A stretch of 64,000 nucleotides of DNA. Source: Pantoea piersonii (lineage in GTDB: Bacteria; Pseudomonadota; Gammaproteobacteria; Enterobacterales; Enterobacteriaceae). The position numbers were made by a program, and so were the translations under genes. Shown piece after piece: positions 35,380 to 46,586 of this stretch. Positions within the stretch are counted from its first letter, which is position 1. Each line of letters starts with the position of its first letter. Below the pieces are notes generated by a model. The model did no database searches, had not been told where the DNA came from, and was given only the letters and a program-made list of their open reading frames with translations. The stretch covers positions 1-64,000 of the forward strand of contig NZ_RARB01000009.1 in the NCBI RefSeq assembly GCF_003612015.1. The letters run 5' to 3'.

Positions 35380-36266
35380 CGACGATTGAACTTCAGGCAC
35401 GCGCCGAACTGGACGCCTCGCGCCGTAAGATGCAGGCCTGGCGCAGCACCAAGAATAAGATTGCGCTGGCGATGTCGCTGCTGACCATGGCCTTTGGTCT
35501 GTTCTGGCTGGTGTGGATCCTGTTCACCACCGTGACGCGCGGCGTTGACGGGCTGAGCTGGTCGCTGTTCACCGAATCGACGCCGCCGCCCAATACTGCC
35601 GGCGGCGGTCTGGCCAACGCCCTGGCAGGCAGCGGCCTGCTGATTATCTGGTCGACGGTGATCGGTACGCCGCTGGGCATTCTGGCAGGCGTCTACCTGG
35701 CGGAATATGGCCGCAAGTCGGCGCTGGCGGAAGTGATCCGCTTTATTAACGACATCCTGCTCTCGGCGCCGTCGATCGTAGTCGGCCTGTTCGTTTACAC
35801 CATCGTGGTGGCGCAGATGCACCACTTCTCCGGCTGGGCGGGCGTTATCGCGCTGGCGCTGCTGCAGATCCCCATTGTTATCCGCACCACCGAAAACATG
35901 CTGCGGCTGGTGCCGGACAGCATGCGTGAAGCGGCTTACGCGCTGGGCACGCCGAAATGGAAGATGATCTCCGCGATTACGCTGAAGGCATCGGTATCGG
36001 GCATTCTGACCGGCGTGCTGCTGGCAATTGCCCGTATCGCGGGCGAAACCGCGCCGCTGCTGTTTACCGCGTTGTCGAACCAGTTCTGGTCCACCGACAT
36101 GATGCAGCCGCTGGCGAACCTGCCGGTCACCATCTTTAAGTTCGCGATGAGCCCCTTTGCCGAGTGGCAGAGCCTGGCCTGGGCGGGCGTGCTGATTATC
36201 ACGCTCTGCGTGCTGCTGCTGAACATTCTGGCGCGCGTGGTCTTCACCAAGAGCAAACACGGATAA
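35376..36266 (+). CDS. pstA: Phosphate ABC transporter permease PstA
   Basis: A 296-residue (E. coli 296) permease with the loop motif [45 protein letters not shown]-terminal cytoplasmic tail, then six membrane helices. The gap to pstB is 44 bp. Confidence 0.96.
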   Translation: MTTIELQARAELDASRRKMQAWRSTKNKIALAMSLLTMAFGLFWLVWILFTTVTRGVDGLSWSLFTESTPPPNTAGGGLANALAGSGLLIIWSTVIGTPLGILAGVYLAEYGRKSALAEVIRFINDILLSAPSIVVGLFVYTIVVAQMHHFSGWAGVIALALLQIPIVIRTTENMLRLVPDSMREAAYALGTPKWKMISAITLKASVSGILTGVLLAIARIAGETAPLLFTALSNQFWSTDMMQPLANLPVTIFKFAMSPFAEWQSLAWAGVLIITLCVLLLNILARVVFTKSKHG

Positions 36267-36298
36267 CCTTCGGCGCTGCCTGGCGCGGCGCCGTTTAA

Positions 36299-37084
<786 letters not shown>

Positions 37085-37100
37085 TTTTCAGGAGATAATC

Positions 37101-37835
37101 ATGGATAACCTTAATCTGAACAAGCATATCTCCGGTCAGTTCAATGCGGAGCTGGAACATATTCGCACCCAGGTGATGATCATGGGCGGCATGGTGGAGC
37201 AGCAGCTTACCGACGCCATCACCGCGATGCACAATCTTGACGGCGAACTGGCGCAGCGCGTAATCGACGGCGACCAGAAGGTCAATATGATGGAAGTGGA
37301 GATTGATGAAGCCTGCGTGCGCATCATCGCCAAGCGCCAGCCCACCGCCAGCGATTTGCGTCTGGTCATGGCGATCATCAAAACCATCTCAGAGCTGGAG
37401 CGCATCGGCGACGTGGCGGAAAAAATCAGCCGCACCGCGCTGGAAAAATTCGGCCAGCAGCATATGCCGCTGCTGGTCAGCCTGGAGTCGCTGGGCCGTC
37501 ATACCGTCGAGATGCTGCACGACGTGCTGGACGCCTTTGCGCGCATGGATCTTACCGAAGCGATTCAGATCTACCGTGAAGACAAAAAGGTAGATAAAGA
37601 GTACGAAGGCATTGTGCGTCAGCTGATGACCTACATGATGGAAGATCCGCGCACCATTCCGAGCGTATTGACCGCGCTGTTCTGCGCCCGCGCCATCGAG
37701 CGCATCGGCGACCGCTGTCAGAACATCTGCGAAATTATCTTCTATTTCGTTAAGGGACAGGATTTCCGCCACGTTGGCGGCGATAAGCTGGACGAGCTGC
37801 TCTCCGGCGACGACGGCTCCAACAAACCTTCCTGA
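37101..37835 (+). CDS. phoU: Phosphate signalling protein PhoU
   Basis: A 244-residue (E. coli 241) all-helical protein of two PhoU repeats, with metal-binding motifs of the type E-x3-D ([28 protein letters not shown]). It restrains PhoR when phosphate is plentiful by contact with PstB. ATG 37101 follows CAGGAG at 37089-37094 and gives [22 protein letters not shown]; upstream in-frame codons overlap pstB and are not used. Confidence 0.96.
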   Translation: MDNLNLNKHISGQFNAELEHIRTQVMIMGGMVEQQLTDAITAMHNLDGELAQRVIDGDQKVNMMEVEIDEACVRIIAKRQPTASDLRLVMAIIKTISELERIGDVAEKISRTALEKFGQQHMPLLVSLESLGRHTVEMLHDVLDAFARMDLTEAIQIYREDKKVDKEYEGIVRQLMTYMMEDPRTIPSVLTALFCARAIERIGDRCQNICEIIFYFVKGQDFRHVGGDKLDELLSGDDGSNKPS

Positions 37836-37844
37836 TTGCTCTCT

Positions 37845-37880
37845 GCCGTGCGCCGTCTGGCGCACGGCCTGCCGCTTTTC
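37845..37880 (+). terminator. Likely terminator of the pst operon
   Basis: A perfect 10-bp stem (GCCGTGCGCC / GGCGCACGGC) with a GTCT loop, 9 bp behind phoU. The T tract is short (CTTTT), so termination may be partial. Confidence 0.65.
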
Positions 37881-37943
37881 TGTCACACGCAACCGTTTCC
37901 TCTATATACTTGGCGCACTTTTTCTTCATTAAGGTGCTGACTC

Positions 37944-39179
37944 ATGTCTCTTTCTCGCAATAAGCAGAGCGTGACGCCTGCGAAAGCGATGCTGGCCGCC
38001 GTCAGCGGTTACGCTATGGATGGCTTCGATCTACTGATTCTGGGATTTATGCTGCCGGCAATTAGCCTGTCGCTGGCGCTGGATCCGTCACAGGCGGGCT
38101 CGCTGGTCACCTGGACGCTGATCGGTGCGGTAGTGGGCGGCATTCTGTTCGGCCAGCTCAGCGATCGTTTTGGCCGTATCCGCATTCTCACCGTCACTAT
38201 CCTGATGTTCTCTCTCTTTACTGGTCTGTGCGCGGTGGCGCAGGGCTACTGGGATCTGCTGGCGTACCGTACGTTGGCGGGCATGGGGCTGGGCGGTGAG
38301 TTTGGCATCGGAATGGCGCTGATTGCGGAAGCCTGGCCTGCGGAAAAGCGCAACCGCGCCTCGGCATGGGTCGGCATCGGCTGGCAGCTTGGCGTGCTGC
38401 TGGCGGCCTTTATCACCCCGCCGCTGCTTGGCGTGATCGGCTGGCGCGGCATGTTTCTGGTCGGCCTGCTGCCTGCGCTGTTCTCATTTGTGCTGCGGCG
38501 CAGCATGGGCGAACCGGAAGCCTTCACCCGTCAGGTAGAGCAGACGCCTTCGCTCTCTTTCGTCGCGCGTCTGAAAATGCTGGTGCAGGATCGCGCCACG
38601 GCGAAAGCGAGCCTCGGCATCTTTATCCTGACCTCGGTGCAGAACTTCGGCTATTACGGATTGATGATCTGGATGCCGAGCTATCTTTCCGCTAACTTCG
38701 GCTTCAGCCTGACGAAGTCGGGTTTATGGACGGCGGTCACCGTGGTCGGCATGACCTTCGGCATCTGGCTGTTTGGCGTGCTGGCGGACCGCTTCGCGCG
38801 CTGGAAAATTTTCCTGCTCTATCAGTTCGGCGCGGTGGCGATGGTGGTGATCTACGCGCAGCTGCGCGATCCCACCGTGATGTTGTTCACCGGCGCGCTA
38901 ATGGGCATGTTCGTCAACGGCATGATTGGCGGCTACGGCGCGCTGATCTCCGACACCTTCCCGCCGCAGGCGCGCGCCACGGCGCAGAATGTCTTATTCA
39001 ACCTCGGACGCGGCGTCGGCGGTTTCGGCCCGCTGGTGATCGGGCTGCTGGCGGCGAAGATCTCCTTTGTCGCGGCGATTACGCTGCTGGCGCTAATTTA
39101 CCTGCTGGATATCTTCGCCACGCTCTTTTTGCTACCGAAAAAGCAGGGTAACGATGATTCGCTGGGCGCCATTGGTTGA
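37944..39179 (+). CDS. MFS transporter, aromatic-acid/sialate symporter-like
   Basis: A 411-residue, 12-helix major facilitator. MDGFDLLILGFMLP in helix 1 and GQLSDRFGRIRILTVTILMFSL after helix 2 are the marks of the acid:H+ symporter group (AAHS and NanT-like proteins); GEFGIGMALIAEAWPAEKRNRASA is the helix 4-5 motif. In E. coli there is no such gene between phoU and yieH. Its own promoter is likely, since a hairpin ends the pst operon before it. The substrate cannot be told; an organic acid is most probable. Confidence 0.75.
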   Translation: MSLSRNKQSVTPAKAMLAAVSGYAMDGFDLLILGFMLPAISLSLALDPSQAGSLVTWTLIGAVVGGILFGQLSDRFGRIRILTVTILMFSLFTGLCAVAQGYWDLLAYRTLAGMGLGGEFGIGMALIAEAWPAEKRNRASAWVGIGWQLGVLLAAFITPPLLGVIGWRGMFLVGLLPALFSFVLRRSMGEPEAFTRQVEQTPSLSFVARLKMLVQDRATAKASLGIFILTSVQNFGYYGLMIWMPSYLSANFGFSLTKSGLWTAVTVVGMTFGIWLFGVLADRFARWKIFLLYQFGAVAMVVIYAQLRDPTVMLFTGALMGMFVNGMIGGYGALISDTFPPQARATAQNVLFNLGRGVGGFGPLVIGLLAAKISFVAAITLLALIYLLDIFATLFLLPKKQGNDDSLGAIG

Positions 39180-39206
39180 TTAAGAAAGCCAGTCGCGCAT
39201 CCGCCG

Positions 39207-39869
39207 TCAGTCCGTTAACTGCCAGCCGCGCGCCTGCCACAGCGCGGGCAGTTCCGCCATATCGGTAAAGCGCGTCACCAGCGGGTGATCGATGTCAGGA
39301 TTATGTGCGTCTGCGCAGTAGTAAAACACCGGGATGCCTGCCGCAATGCCAGCGCGGGCGCCCGCTTCTGAATCATCGACCAGAATGCAGCGCTCGACAG
39401 GCACCTGCATCTGTTCGGCGGCGTAATACATCAGTCCGGGATCGGGCTTCCAGCGCGAGATATCGTAGCCGCTGAAGAGGCGCTGGTTAAACCAGGGCAG
39501 CATACCGGTCAGTCCCAGCGAGTGTTGCATCTTCTTTACCGTGCCGTTAGAGACGACACACATCGGTACGGTAATTTTCTCCACCAGCGCTTTTGCGCCG
39601 GGGATCGGCGTCAGGGACGCGTCGAACAGGCGCGCCACCTCGGCGCGGTAATCGGTTTCAAACGCTGCCTGCGGCAGCGAGGCGTGATGTGTTTCAGCCA
39701 CGTCGCGGATAATGTCGTAGAGCTGGACGCCTTTATATTTTTCGAACATCTCCTGCAGTGAGCAGCTTATTCCGTAGCGGGCGAAGGTGTTGACGTAAGC
39801 CTGGGTACAGAGCAATTCGCTGTCCACCAGGGTGCCGTCGCAGTCAAAAAACACACACTCTACTGACAT
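39207..39869 (-). CDS. yieH: HAD-family 6-phosphogluconate phosphatase YieH
   Basis: A 220-residue haloacid-dehalogenase phosphatase (E. coli 221) with motif I FFDCDGTLVDSE (Asp9 nucleophile, Asp11), motif II CVVSNGT, and motifs III/IV KPDP and LVDDSEAGARAG. E. coli YieH acts on 6-phosphogluconate and some phosphosugars. It is divergent from adeP, as in E. coli. Confidence 0.9.
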   Translation of the reverse strand: MSVECVFFDCDGTLVDSELLCTQAYVNTFARYGISCSLQEMFEKYKGVQLYDIIRDVAETHHASLPQAAFETDYRAEVARLFDASLTPIPGAKALVEKITVPMCVVSNGTVKKMQHSLGLTGMLPWFNQRLFSGYDISRWKPDPGLMYYAAEQMQVPVERCILVDDSEAGARAGIAAGIPVFYYCADAHNPDIDHPLVTRFTDMAELPALWQARGWQLTD

Positions 39870-39934
39870 CTGTCGCTATCCTTCTGATTTCGGGAGAGCA
39901 CACACTTTAACCTAATCGCCGCAGATTGCGATCC

Positions 39935-39950
39935 CGGAAACGGTTGCGAA
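39935..39950. promoter_or_regulatory. PurR-box candidate upstream of adeP
   Basis: The minus strand reads TTCGCAACCGTTTCCG, about 12 of 16 matches to the palindromic PurR box ACGCAAACGTTTGCGT. It lies 69 bp before adeP, whose E. coli counterpart is under purine repression. Confidence 0.5.
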
Positions 39951-40018
39951 AAATCATTGTATTGCCGCGGCAAAGCGGTCAGGATACGCGCCGAGTTCTT
40001 TTCATCAGGATCGCTGGC

Positions 40019-41332
40019 ATGAGTAAACAAGGCCTTTTGCAGCGCGTTTTCAAGCTGCAGGAACATGGCACTACGGTGCGCACCGAGATTATCGCCGGTG
40101 TCACCACATTCCTGACGATGGTCTACATCGTCTTTGTAAATCCACAGATTCTTGGCGTGGCGGGCATGAATACCCAGGCGGTATTCGTCACTACCTGTCT
40201 GATCGCCGCCTTCGGCAGTATTCTGATGGGGCTGGTCGCCAACCTGCCGGTGGCGCTGGCACCGGCGATGGGCTTGAACGCCTTTTTCGCCTTTGTGGTG
40301 GTTGGCGCGATGGGCTACTCGTGGCAGGTCGGTATGGGCGCGATTTTCTGGGGTGCGCTGGGCCTGTTGATCCTGACGCTGCTGCGCGTGCGCTACTGGA
40401 TGATCGCCAATATTCCGCTGGGCCTGCGCGTCGGCATTACCGCTGGCATCGGCCTTTTCATCGCCATGATGGGGCTGAAAAACGCCGGTATTATCGTGGC
40501 GAATCCCGATACTATCGCCGCCGTGGGTAATCTGACCTCGCACAGCGTCCTGCTCGGCGCGCTCGGCTTCTTTATTATCGCGATTCTGGCGTCGCGCAAT
40601 ATCCATGCGGCGGTGCTGATCTCGATGATCATTACCACAGCAATCGGCTGGGCGCTGGGCGATGTGAAATATGTCGGCCTCTTCTCTGCGCCGCCTGCAG
40701 TCAGCAGCGTATTAGGGCAGGCGGACATTAAAGGCGCGTTCAATATCGGCATGGCGGGCGTGATTTTCTCCTTTATGCTGGTCAACCTGTTTGACTCCTC
40801 CGGCACCCTGATTGGCGTAACCGATAAAGCGGGCCTCACCGATGAGAAAGGCACGTTCCCGCGCATGAAGCAGGCGCTGTTCGTTGACAGCTTCAGCTCA
40901 GTAACCGGTGCGCTGGCGGGTACCTCGTCAGTGACCGCTTACATCGAAAGTTCGTCCGGCGTGGCGACTGGCGGCCGCACCGGCCTGATGGCGGTGGTGA
41001 CCGGCGTGCTTTTCCTGCTGGTGATGTTTCTCTCGCCGCTGGCGGCGATGGTGCCAGGCTATGCGGCCGCAGGCGCGCTGATTTATGTTGGCGTACTGAT
41101 GACCGCCAGCCTGTCGCGCGTGCGCTGGGACGATTTGACTGAAGCGGTACCGGCTTTTGTTACTGCGGCGATGATGCCGTTCAGCTTCTCGATTACCGAA
41201 GGTATTGCGCTGGGCTTTATCGCCTACTGCGTGATGAAGCTGGGCACTGGCCGCTGGCGCGAGATCAGCCCCTGCGTGGTGGTTGTGGCGCTGCTGTTTG
41301 TGTTGAAAATCGCCTTTATCGACGGGCATTAA
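40019..41332 (+). CDS. adeP: Adenine permease AdeP, NCS2/AzgA family
   Basis: A 437-residue nucleobase permease of the AzgA-like group with about 13-14 membrane segments. Motifs: TTVRTEIIAGVTTFLTMVYIVFVNP at the N-terminus, ALAPAMGLNAFFAF in helix 3, and NLFDSSGTLIGV plus GTSSVTAYIESSSGVATGGRTGL. It takes up adenine with protons. The ATG at 40019 (MSKQGLLQRVFKL) with AGGA at 40007-40010 is preferred to an in-frame start 93 nt upstream. Confidence 0.92.
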   Translation: MSKQGLLQRVFKLQEHGTTVRTEIIAGVTTFLTMVYIVFVNPQILGVAGMNTQAVFVTTCLIAAFGSILMGLVANLPVALAPAMGLNAFFAFVVVGAMGYSWQVGMGAIFWGALGLLILTLLRVRYWMIANIPLGLRVGITAGIGLFIAMMGLKNAGIIVANPDTIAAVGNLTSHSVLLGALGFFIIAILASRNIHAAVLISMIITTAIGWALGDVKYVGLFSAPPAVSSVLGQADIKGAFNIGMAGVIFSFMLVNLFDSSGTLIGVTDKAGLTDEKGTFPRMKQALFVDSFSSVTGALAGTSSVTAYIESSSGVATGGRTGLMAVVTGVLFLLVMFLSPLAAMVPGYAAAGALIYVGVLMTASLSRVRWDDLTEAVPAFVTAAMMPFSFSITEGIALGFIAYCVMKLGTGRWREISPCVVVVALLFVLKIAFIDGH

Positions 41333-41385
41333 CACACTGCTCGGGCGATATCTCGCCCGCGCTGGCACCCTCCGCCAGAAAAATT

Positions 41386-41410
41386 AAAGGCCGCTTACGC
41401 GGCCTTTTTT
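41386..41410. terminator. Bidirectional terminator between adeP and yieE
   Basis: AAAGGCCGC / GCGGCCTTT with a TTAC loop, T-run on the plus strand. It reaches into the yieE stop codon. A second small hairpin (GGGCGA / TCGCCC) lies at 41343-41358. Confidence 0.82.
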
Positions 41411-42182
41411 ACATTTCAGGATGGGCGCTGCGTTCCAGCGGCGAGCTGGTCAGACGCAGCGTGCGCGGTCCGATATTGGGTTTACTCATCTCTACGTCGC
41501 GCAACGCATGCCACTGTTGCGAGGCATCGATTTCCCATAAATGCAGACGCTGGGTCGCGGGCGACAGGGCGCATGACCATACCAGCGTCGGCTCCGCATC
41601 GCACACCGCCTGAATATCGGGGTAAATCGTCGAGCGGAGGCGGCCGGCCGCAGGCTGCAACCGCAGCGAAGCCATATTGTCGCTGCCTTCGCCGGTCAGC
41701 TTGAGAATGCTCTGGCGCAGCGTCCAGATTTGCGTCACCGCTTCCATAAAATCCTGTTGCGCATTAATCCAGGTGCGCTCGCCTGACGTAAGCGACTGCA
41801 TCAGCTGCTCCTGCGTCTGTCGGCTGTGGGCGCGAACGATCTCCATATCCAGTCCGGCGCGTCCGCCTTCTTCAGCCAGCAGCACGCCGACCATGTTTCC
41901 GGCATAGGCGATGCTAAAATCAGGCAAATCACGATCGGCAAAGGCCGGGCGGCCGTTGGGCTGGGTAACGAGGGCTGGAAGGGTAGTTATGCCGTAAACG
42001 CGCATCATTAGCTGCGCCAGCATCAGACGGGCAATAAGAAAGCGACCGCGGTGTTTGTCAGGAAGCTGTCGCGCCTGATCAATCACATCCTGCGGCATGC
42101 GCATAGCGTCGGCCACAATGCCGCGATCGCCCATCCAACGTACAAAATGACCCGCCATCTGTCGCTCCGTGAAAATGGTCAC
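41409..42182 (-). CDS. yieE: Putative 4'-phosphopantetheinyl transferase, YieE-like
   Basis: A 257-residue protein in the position and size of E. coli YieE. The fold is suggested by FSIAYAGNMVGVLLAEEGGRAGLDMEIV, where Asp and Glu of the usual GxDxE bind Mg2+ and CoA. The second motif, normally WxxKExxxK, reads WTLRQSILKLTG: Trp and the last Lys remain but the Lys-Glu pair is Arg-Gln. This would remove the third acidic metal ligand, so activity is uncertain. It may activate a carrier protein or be a degenerate relative. Convergent with adeP. Confidence 0.75.
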   Translation of the reverse strand: MTIFTERQMAGHFVRWMGDRGIVADAMRMPQDVIDQARQLPDKHRGRFLIARLMLAQLMMRVYGITTLPALVTQPNGRPAFADRDLPDFSIAYAGNMVGVLLAEEGGRAGLDMEIVRAHSRQTQEQLMQSLTSGERTWINAQQDFMEAVTQIWTLRQSILKLTGEGSDNMASLRLQPAAGRLRSTIYPDIQAVCDAEPTLVWSCALSPATQRLHLWEIDASQQWHALRDVEMSKPNIGPRTLRLTSSPLERSAHPEM

Positions 42183-42324
42183 TTAATCATCAGGGCGCAT
42201 TGTAAGAATTTTCTGAGCACATTGCATCTGGCATGGAACACAATGGCATCATATTCGGAATTGACTGATAAAAGGCGGCGGGAAGAAGGAAGCCGCTACG
42301 CAAGGGCGCAGCGGCTCGTTGCCG

Positions 42325-42915
42325 TCAGGCAAATTTGCATGCCTGTTCAAAACGCAGGCGCGGCAGGCGTGGATGCAGCTTTTCATGGTTGCCGTAACCG
42401 AGGTTAATCAACATATTTACCTGCCAGCTGCTGCCTGTAAAAAACGCCTCGTTGATTTTCGACGGATTGAAACCAGACATCGGACCGGCGTCCAGTCCGA
42501 GCGAACGCGCGGCCAGTATCAGATAACCCGCCTGCAGGCTGCTGTTGCGAAAGGCGGTCTCTTTCACCAGCTCTGTGTTGCCGGTAAACCAGCTGCGCGC
42601 ATCGGCGTGCGGGAACAGCTGCGGCAGCTGCTCATAAAACGTCAGGTCATGGGCGACGATCACCGTAACCGGCGCGGTCATGGTCTTTTCCAGGTTGCCG
42701 GATGAGAGCGCCGGTTTCAGCTTCTCTTTGCCCTCCTGCGAGGTGACAAAGACAAAGCGGCCAGGCGAGCAGTTGGCCGAGGTTGGGCCAAGAGCGGTCA
42801 GCGCGTAGAGCTGCTCCAGCACGCCAGCCTCAATGGCTTTGTCCTGCCAGTAGCTGTGGGTACGGGCCTCGTTAAACAGCTGGTCCAGTGCGGAATTATC
42901 GAGCGGTGTATGCAT
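42325..42915 (-). CDS. Nitroreductase-family protein, RutE-like malonic semialdehyde reductase
   Basis: A 196-residue flavoprotein, the length of E. coli RutE and clearly similar along its length ([74 protein letters not shown]). RutE reduces malonic semialdehyde to 3-hydroxypropionate at the end of pyrimidine breakdown. No other rut gene is nearby, so here it may serve another NAD(P)H-dependent aldehyde or quinone reduction. Ribosome site AGGAG before the ATG at 42915. Confidence 0.8.
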   Translation of the reverse strand: MHTPLDNSALDQLFNEARTHSYWQDKAIEAGVLEQLYALTALGPTSANCSPGRFVFVTSQEGKEKLKPALSSGNLEKTMTAPVTVIVAHDLTFYEQLPQLFPHADARSWFTGNTELVKETAFRNSSLQAGYLILAARSLGLDAGPMSGFNPSKINEAFFTGSSWQVNMLINLGYGNHEKLHPRLPRLRFEQACKFA

Positions 42916-43232
42916 TTTACTCTCCTTTGTCGGGCGGAAACGGCCGCCTGAGGCTTGCCATATTGAAGGCGTATCCGGGAAAACCGATGGGGTTTCTTAC
43001 CGTTTATACTCCAACAGCGGTTCGCCGCCAAATGAGAACGGCGCAAATAAGCGGGACGTAAATCGATACGGTTTTGTGCCGGATGCTGCGTACATGACGC
43101 TGATTTACCTGTTCCGCCAGGTAACAGGTTTCGACTGAACAGACAGTAGGGAGAATGCGCAGCGCCGGACATTGGCTCAGGAAACGGCCCATGTCCGGCG
43201 GCTGATTGTGGAGGGAAGGCGCGTTTAAGCGC
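42916..43232. repeat. Non-coding gap with a GC-rich inverted repeat
   Basis: No supportable gene. At 43163-43172 and 43191-43200 the arms CGCCGGACAT and ATGTCCGGCG pair perfectly around an 18-nt loop that is itself partly self-complementary (GGCTC / GGCCC region). No T-run follows on either strand, so it is not a typical terminator; it could be a REP-like element or protect the mnmE 3' end. Confidence 0.55.
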
Positions 43233-44597
43233 TTACTTACCGATACAGAAGCTGGAGAATATCCTGCCCAGCAAATCGTCGGAGGTAAACTCGCCGGTGA
43301 TTTCGCTCAGGGCCTGCTGCGCCAGCCGCAGCTCTTCCGCCAGCAGCTCGCCCGCCCATGCGCCCAGCAGCTGCGCCTTGCCCTGCTGTAAGTGAGTAGC
43401 TGCTAACTCCAGCGCCTGGAGATGGCGTCGGCGCGCCAGGAAGCCGCCTTCCATATTGCCGGAAAAGCCCATCGACTGCTTCAGGTGGTCGCGCAGTACG
43501 TCCACGCCCGCGCCGGTGCGCGCCGAGAGGCGGATAAGTGAGTGATGATTTACTTCCGTCAGGCCCAGCGTTTCGCCGGTAACGTCCGCTTTGTTGCGTA
43601 CAACGGTAATCGGCAACGCCGCAGGCAGGCGCGAAACGAAGTCGGGCCAGATCTGCGCCGCTTCCGTGGCGTCGGTCGTGGTGCCGTCGACCATAAACAG
43701 CACGCGATCCGCCTGCTCAATCTCCTGCCAGGCGCGCTCGATGCCGATACGCTCGACCTCATCGCTGGCTTCACGCAGCCCGGCGGTATCGATGATATGC
43801 AGCGGCATGCCGTCGATATGAATATGCTCGCGCAGCACGTCGCGCGTGGTGCCGGCGATATCGGTGACGATCGCCGCTTCGCGTCCGGCCAGCGCATTGA
43901 GCAGGCTCGACTTGCCGGCGTTCGGACGACCAGCGATCACTACCTTCATGCCTTCACGCAGCAAGCTTCCCTGCCGCGCTTCGGCGCGCACGCCATCAAG
44001 ATCGGCCATCACCTCATCAAGCTGCGCTTCAATCTTGCCGTCGGAAAGAAAATCGATCTCTTCATCAGGGAAGTCGATAGCTGCTTCGACATAGATGCGC
44101 AGATGAGTCAGCGCCTCGACCAGCAGGTTGATGCGGGTCGAGAAAGCGCCCTGCAGCGAGTTGACCGCTGAACGCGCCGCCTGCTCAGAGCTGGCGTCAA
44201 TCAGATCGGCGATAGCCTCGGCCTGCGCCAGATCGAGCTTGTCATTAAGAAAGGCGCGCTCAGAGAACTCACCCGGCTGGGCGATGCGCACGCCGGGCAG
44301 CGCCACGATGCGTTTCAGCAGCAGGTCGAGGATCACCGGGCCACCGTGTCCCTGCAGCTCCAGTACATCTTCGCCGGTAAAGGAGTTTGGGCCAGGGAAC
44401 CACAGCGCGATGCCCTGATCCAGTACGCTGCCGTCGGCGTCTTTGAACGGCAGATAGTCGGCGTAGCGCGCCTTCGGCAGTTTGCCGAGCACCTGCTGCG
44501 CCACCTCAGCAGCGCGCGCGCCGGAGATACGCAAAATACCGACGCCGCCGCGTCCGGGAGGCGTCGCCTGGGCGACGATAGTATCGCTGTGGCTCAT
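43233..44597 (-). CDS. mnmE: tRNA modification GTPase MnmE (TrmE)
   Basis: A 454-residue (E. coli 454) protein that acts with MnmG on wobble U34. Order: an N-terminal folate-binding domain (1-120), helical domain, inserted G domain with P-loop GRPNAGKSS (near residue 223), switch [16 protein letters not shown] and NKAD, and the C-terminal CIGK motif with Cys451. It is last in the rpmH-rnpA-yidD-yidC-mnmE string, 81 bp after yidC. Confidence 0.97.
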   Translation of the reverse strand: MSHSDTIVAQATPPGRGGVGILRISGARAAEVAQQVLGKLPKARYADYLPFKDADGSVLDQGIALWFPGPNSFTGEDVLELQGHGGPVILDLLLKRIVALPGVRIAQPGEFSERAFLNDKLDLAQAEAIADLIDASSEQAARSAVNSLQGAFSTRINLLVEALTHLRIYVEAAIDFPDEEIDFLSDGKIEAQLDEVMADLDGVRAEARQGSLLREGMKVVIAGRPNAGKSSLLNALAGREAAIVTDIAGTTRDVLREHIHIDGMPLHIIDTAGLREASDEVERIGIERAWQEIEQADRVLFMVDGTTTDATEAAQIWPDFVSRLPAALPITVVRNKADVTGETLGLTEVNHHSLIRLSARTGAGVDVLRDHLKQSMGFSGNMEGGFLARRRHLQALELAATHLQQGKAQLLGAWAGELLAEELRLAQQALSEITGEFTSDDLLGRIFSSFCIGK

Positions 44598-44678
44598 GGG
44601 ATTTTCTCTCGCTAAAAAATAAGGCGGTCGTAATGACCGCCTCAGGGTAAACCAGATTGTCAGACGGGCGTAAGCGCG

Positions 44679-46325
44679 TTACGCCTTCTTCTTGTCGCGG
44701 CTATGCAGGCCGCGTTTTTCCAGCCCGCGATAAATCAGCTGCTGCTGGAGAATGGTTACCAGGTTGCTGACGATGTAGTACAGCACCAGACCTGACGGGA
44801 ACCACAGGAAGAACACGGTAAAGATAACCGGCATATAGGTCATGATCTTCTGCTGCATCGGATCGGTCACGGTGGTCGGTGACATCTTCTGAATGAAGAA
44901 CATGGTGATGCCCATCAGAATCGGCAGGATGTAGTAGGGGTCCTGCGCCGACAGGTCATGGATCCAGAGGACAAACGGCGCATGGCGCAGTTCTACCGAA
45001 CCAGAGAGCATGTAATAGAGCGCAAGGAAGATCGGCATCTGGATAACCAGCGGCAGACAGCCGCCAAGCGGATTAACTTTTTCCGCTTTATACAGCGCCA
45101 TCATCTCCTGGCTCTGCTTCTGCTTGTCGTCGCCCAGGCGCTCGCGCATCGCCTGAATCTTCGGCTGCAGCATGCGCATTTTCGCCATCGAGGTGTACTG
45201 CGCTTTGGTCAGCGGGTACATGATGCCGCGCACGATAAAGGTAATGACGATAATGGAGAAGCCCCAGTTGCCGATAAAGCTGTGCAGGAACTTCAGCAGC
45301 TTAAACAGCGGCTGAGAGATAAACCACAGCCAGCCGTAATCGACAGTCAGGTCGAGATGCGGCGCGACGGCAGCCATCTTGTCCTGAATTTCCGGACCGA
45401 CCCACAGGGTTGCGCCCAGATCCTGCTGCTGACCCGCAGCGACAGTAACAGGTGCGGATTTATAGCCGATCGCCGCAATGCCGTTGCCCAGGTTGCTGGT
45501 ATAGAGCGCATTGTTGCCTGCGGTACGCGGTACCCATGCGGTAGCAAAATATTGCTGCAGCATCGCCACCCAGCCGTTGCTGGTGGTCGCGTTCAGGTTT
45601 TCGTTATCCGCAATCTTATCGAACTTATATTTTTCGTACTTCTCTTCGCTGGTGGAGTACGCCGTGCCGCGGAAGGTATGCAACGCAAAGTTGTTGCTGC
45701 CGGTATCGCGATGCTTAGGCAGATCGATGGTCTGCTTCAGCTGGCCGAACAGTGACACTTCCAGCGGCTGCTGAGTGGTGTTGTTAACGTGATAATCCAC
45801 GTCCACCGCAAACTCGCCGCGCTTGAAGACGAAGGTTTTCGTGTAGACCACGCCGTTTTCGGCGGTGTAGGTCATTGGCACGCGCAGCTCGGTCTGGCCA
45901 TCGGCCATTTCAAAGTGATCCTGAGCGGCGGTGAACAGCGGACGCGCGCCGTTGTTCGGGTTATCCGGACCGTTGCGGCCAGTCAGCCCGCTCTGTGCCT
46001 GATAAACGAAGGACGGCGTGGTTTCCAGCAGCTGGAACGGCTCATCGGAACCCAGTTTAGCTGGGTAGGTCAGCAGCTGAGCTTGCTCAACATCGCCACC
46101 GCGGGTGTTGATATTCAATGACAGGACATCAGTCTTAACGGTGATCGTTTTGCCCTGGCCGCTGGCCGGTACGCCCTGGCTGGCGGCATCACCTGCTGCG
46201 CTGTTGGTGTTCTGCGTGGTCTGGGTCTGCTGCGGCTGCGGAGCGTGGTCCGTCTGCCAGGCTTGCCAGATCATGAAAGACACGAACAGAAAAGCGATGA
46301 GAAAAAGATTGCGTTGCGAATCCAT
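44679..46325 (-). CDS. yidC: Membrane protein insertase YidC
   Basis: A 548-residue (E. coli 548) Oxa1-family insertase. It has an N-terminal membrane anchor ([17 protein letters not shown]), a large periplasmic beta domain (about 55-340), and five C-terminal helices with the groove Arg in [21 protein letters not shown]. It ends in a basic tail ([15 protein letters not shown]). It inserts proteins such as ATP synthase subunit c, encoded in this window, and works with the Sec complex. Confidence 0.97.
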   Translation of the reverse strand: MDSQRNLFLIAFLFVSFMIWQAWQTDHAPQPQQTQTTQNTNSAAGDAASQGVPASGQGKTITVKTDVLSLNINTRGGDVEQAQLLTYPAKLGSDEPFQLLETTPSFVYQAQSGLTGRNGPDNPNNGARPLFTAAQDHFEMADGQTELRVPMTYTAENGVVYTKTFVFKRGEFAVDVDYHVNNTTQQPLEVSLFGQLKQTIDLPKHRDTGSNNFALHTFRGTAYSTSEEKYEKYKFDKIADNENLNATTSNGWVAMLQQYFATAWVPRTAGNNALYTSNLGNGIAAIGYKSAPVTVAAGQQQDLGATLWVGPEIQDKMAAVAPHLDLTVDYGWLWFISQPLFKLLKFLHSFIGNWGFSIIVITFIVRGIMYPLTKAQYTSMAKMRMLQPKIQAMRERLGDDKQKQSQEMMALYKAEKVNPLGGCLPLVIQMPIFLALYYMLSGSVELRHAPFVLWIHDLSAQDPYYILPILMGITMFFIQKMSPTTVTDPMQQKIMTYMPVIFTVFFLWFPSGLVLYYIVSNLVTILQQQLIYRGLEKRGLHSRDKKKA

Positions 46326-46343
46326 CGTTAATGTTCTCTGGTA

Positions 46344-46586
46344 TCAAAGGTTTTTTGGCGGCACAGGATCGTCACCACCCGGGTTCAAAGGGTGGCATTT
46401 TAATACGCGTTTGAATGTCAACCAACTGCCTTTTATCAGGCCAAACCTGCGTAACGCCTCAATTCCATAATGAGAGCAGGTTGGCTGAAACCGGCAGTGC
46501 GGTCCCAGCAAGGGGCTGATGCCGCGCTGATAGACGCGGATCAGGACGATCAGGAGCCGCGCGCCAGGCGACAGTGACGACGCCAT
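46344..46586 (-). CDS. yidD: Membrane protein insertion efficiency factor YidD
   Basis: An 80-residue protein (E. coli 85) with the family core [35 protein letters not shown], including the three cysteines and proline of the signature, and [18 protein letters not shown] at the end. It binds the inner membrane through a basic amphipathic helix and helps YidC. Its start lies inside the end of rnpA, a 37-nt overlap that is conserved in enterobacteria. Confidence 0.93.
   Translation of the reverse strand: MASSLSPGARLLIVLIRVYQRGISPLLGPHCRFQPTCSHYGIEALRRFGLIKGSWLTFKRVLKCHPLNPGGDDPVPPKNL

Noticed and set aside
42916..43192. Short open frames in the gap before mnmE
   Set aside because: No recognisable product; they cross a stable inverted repeat.
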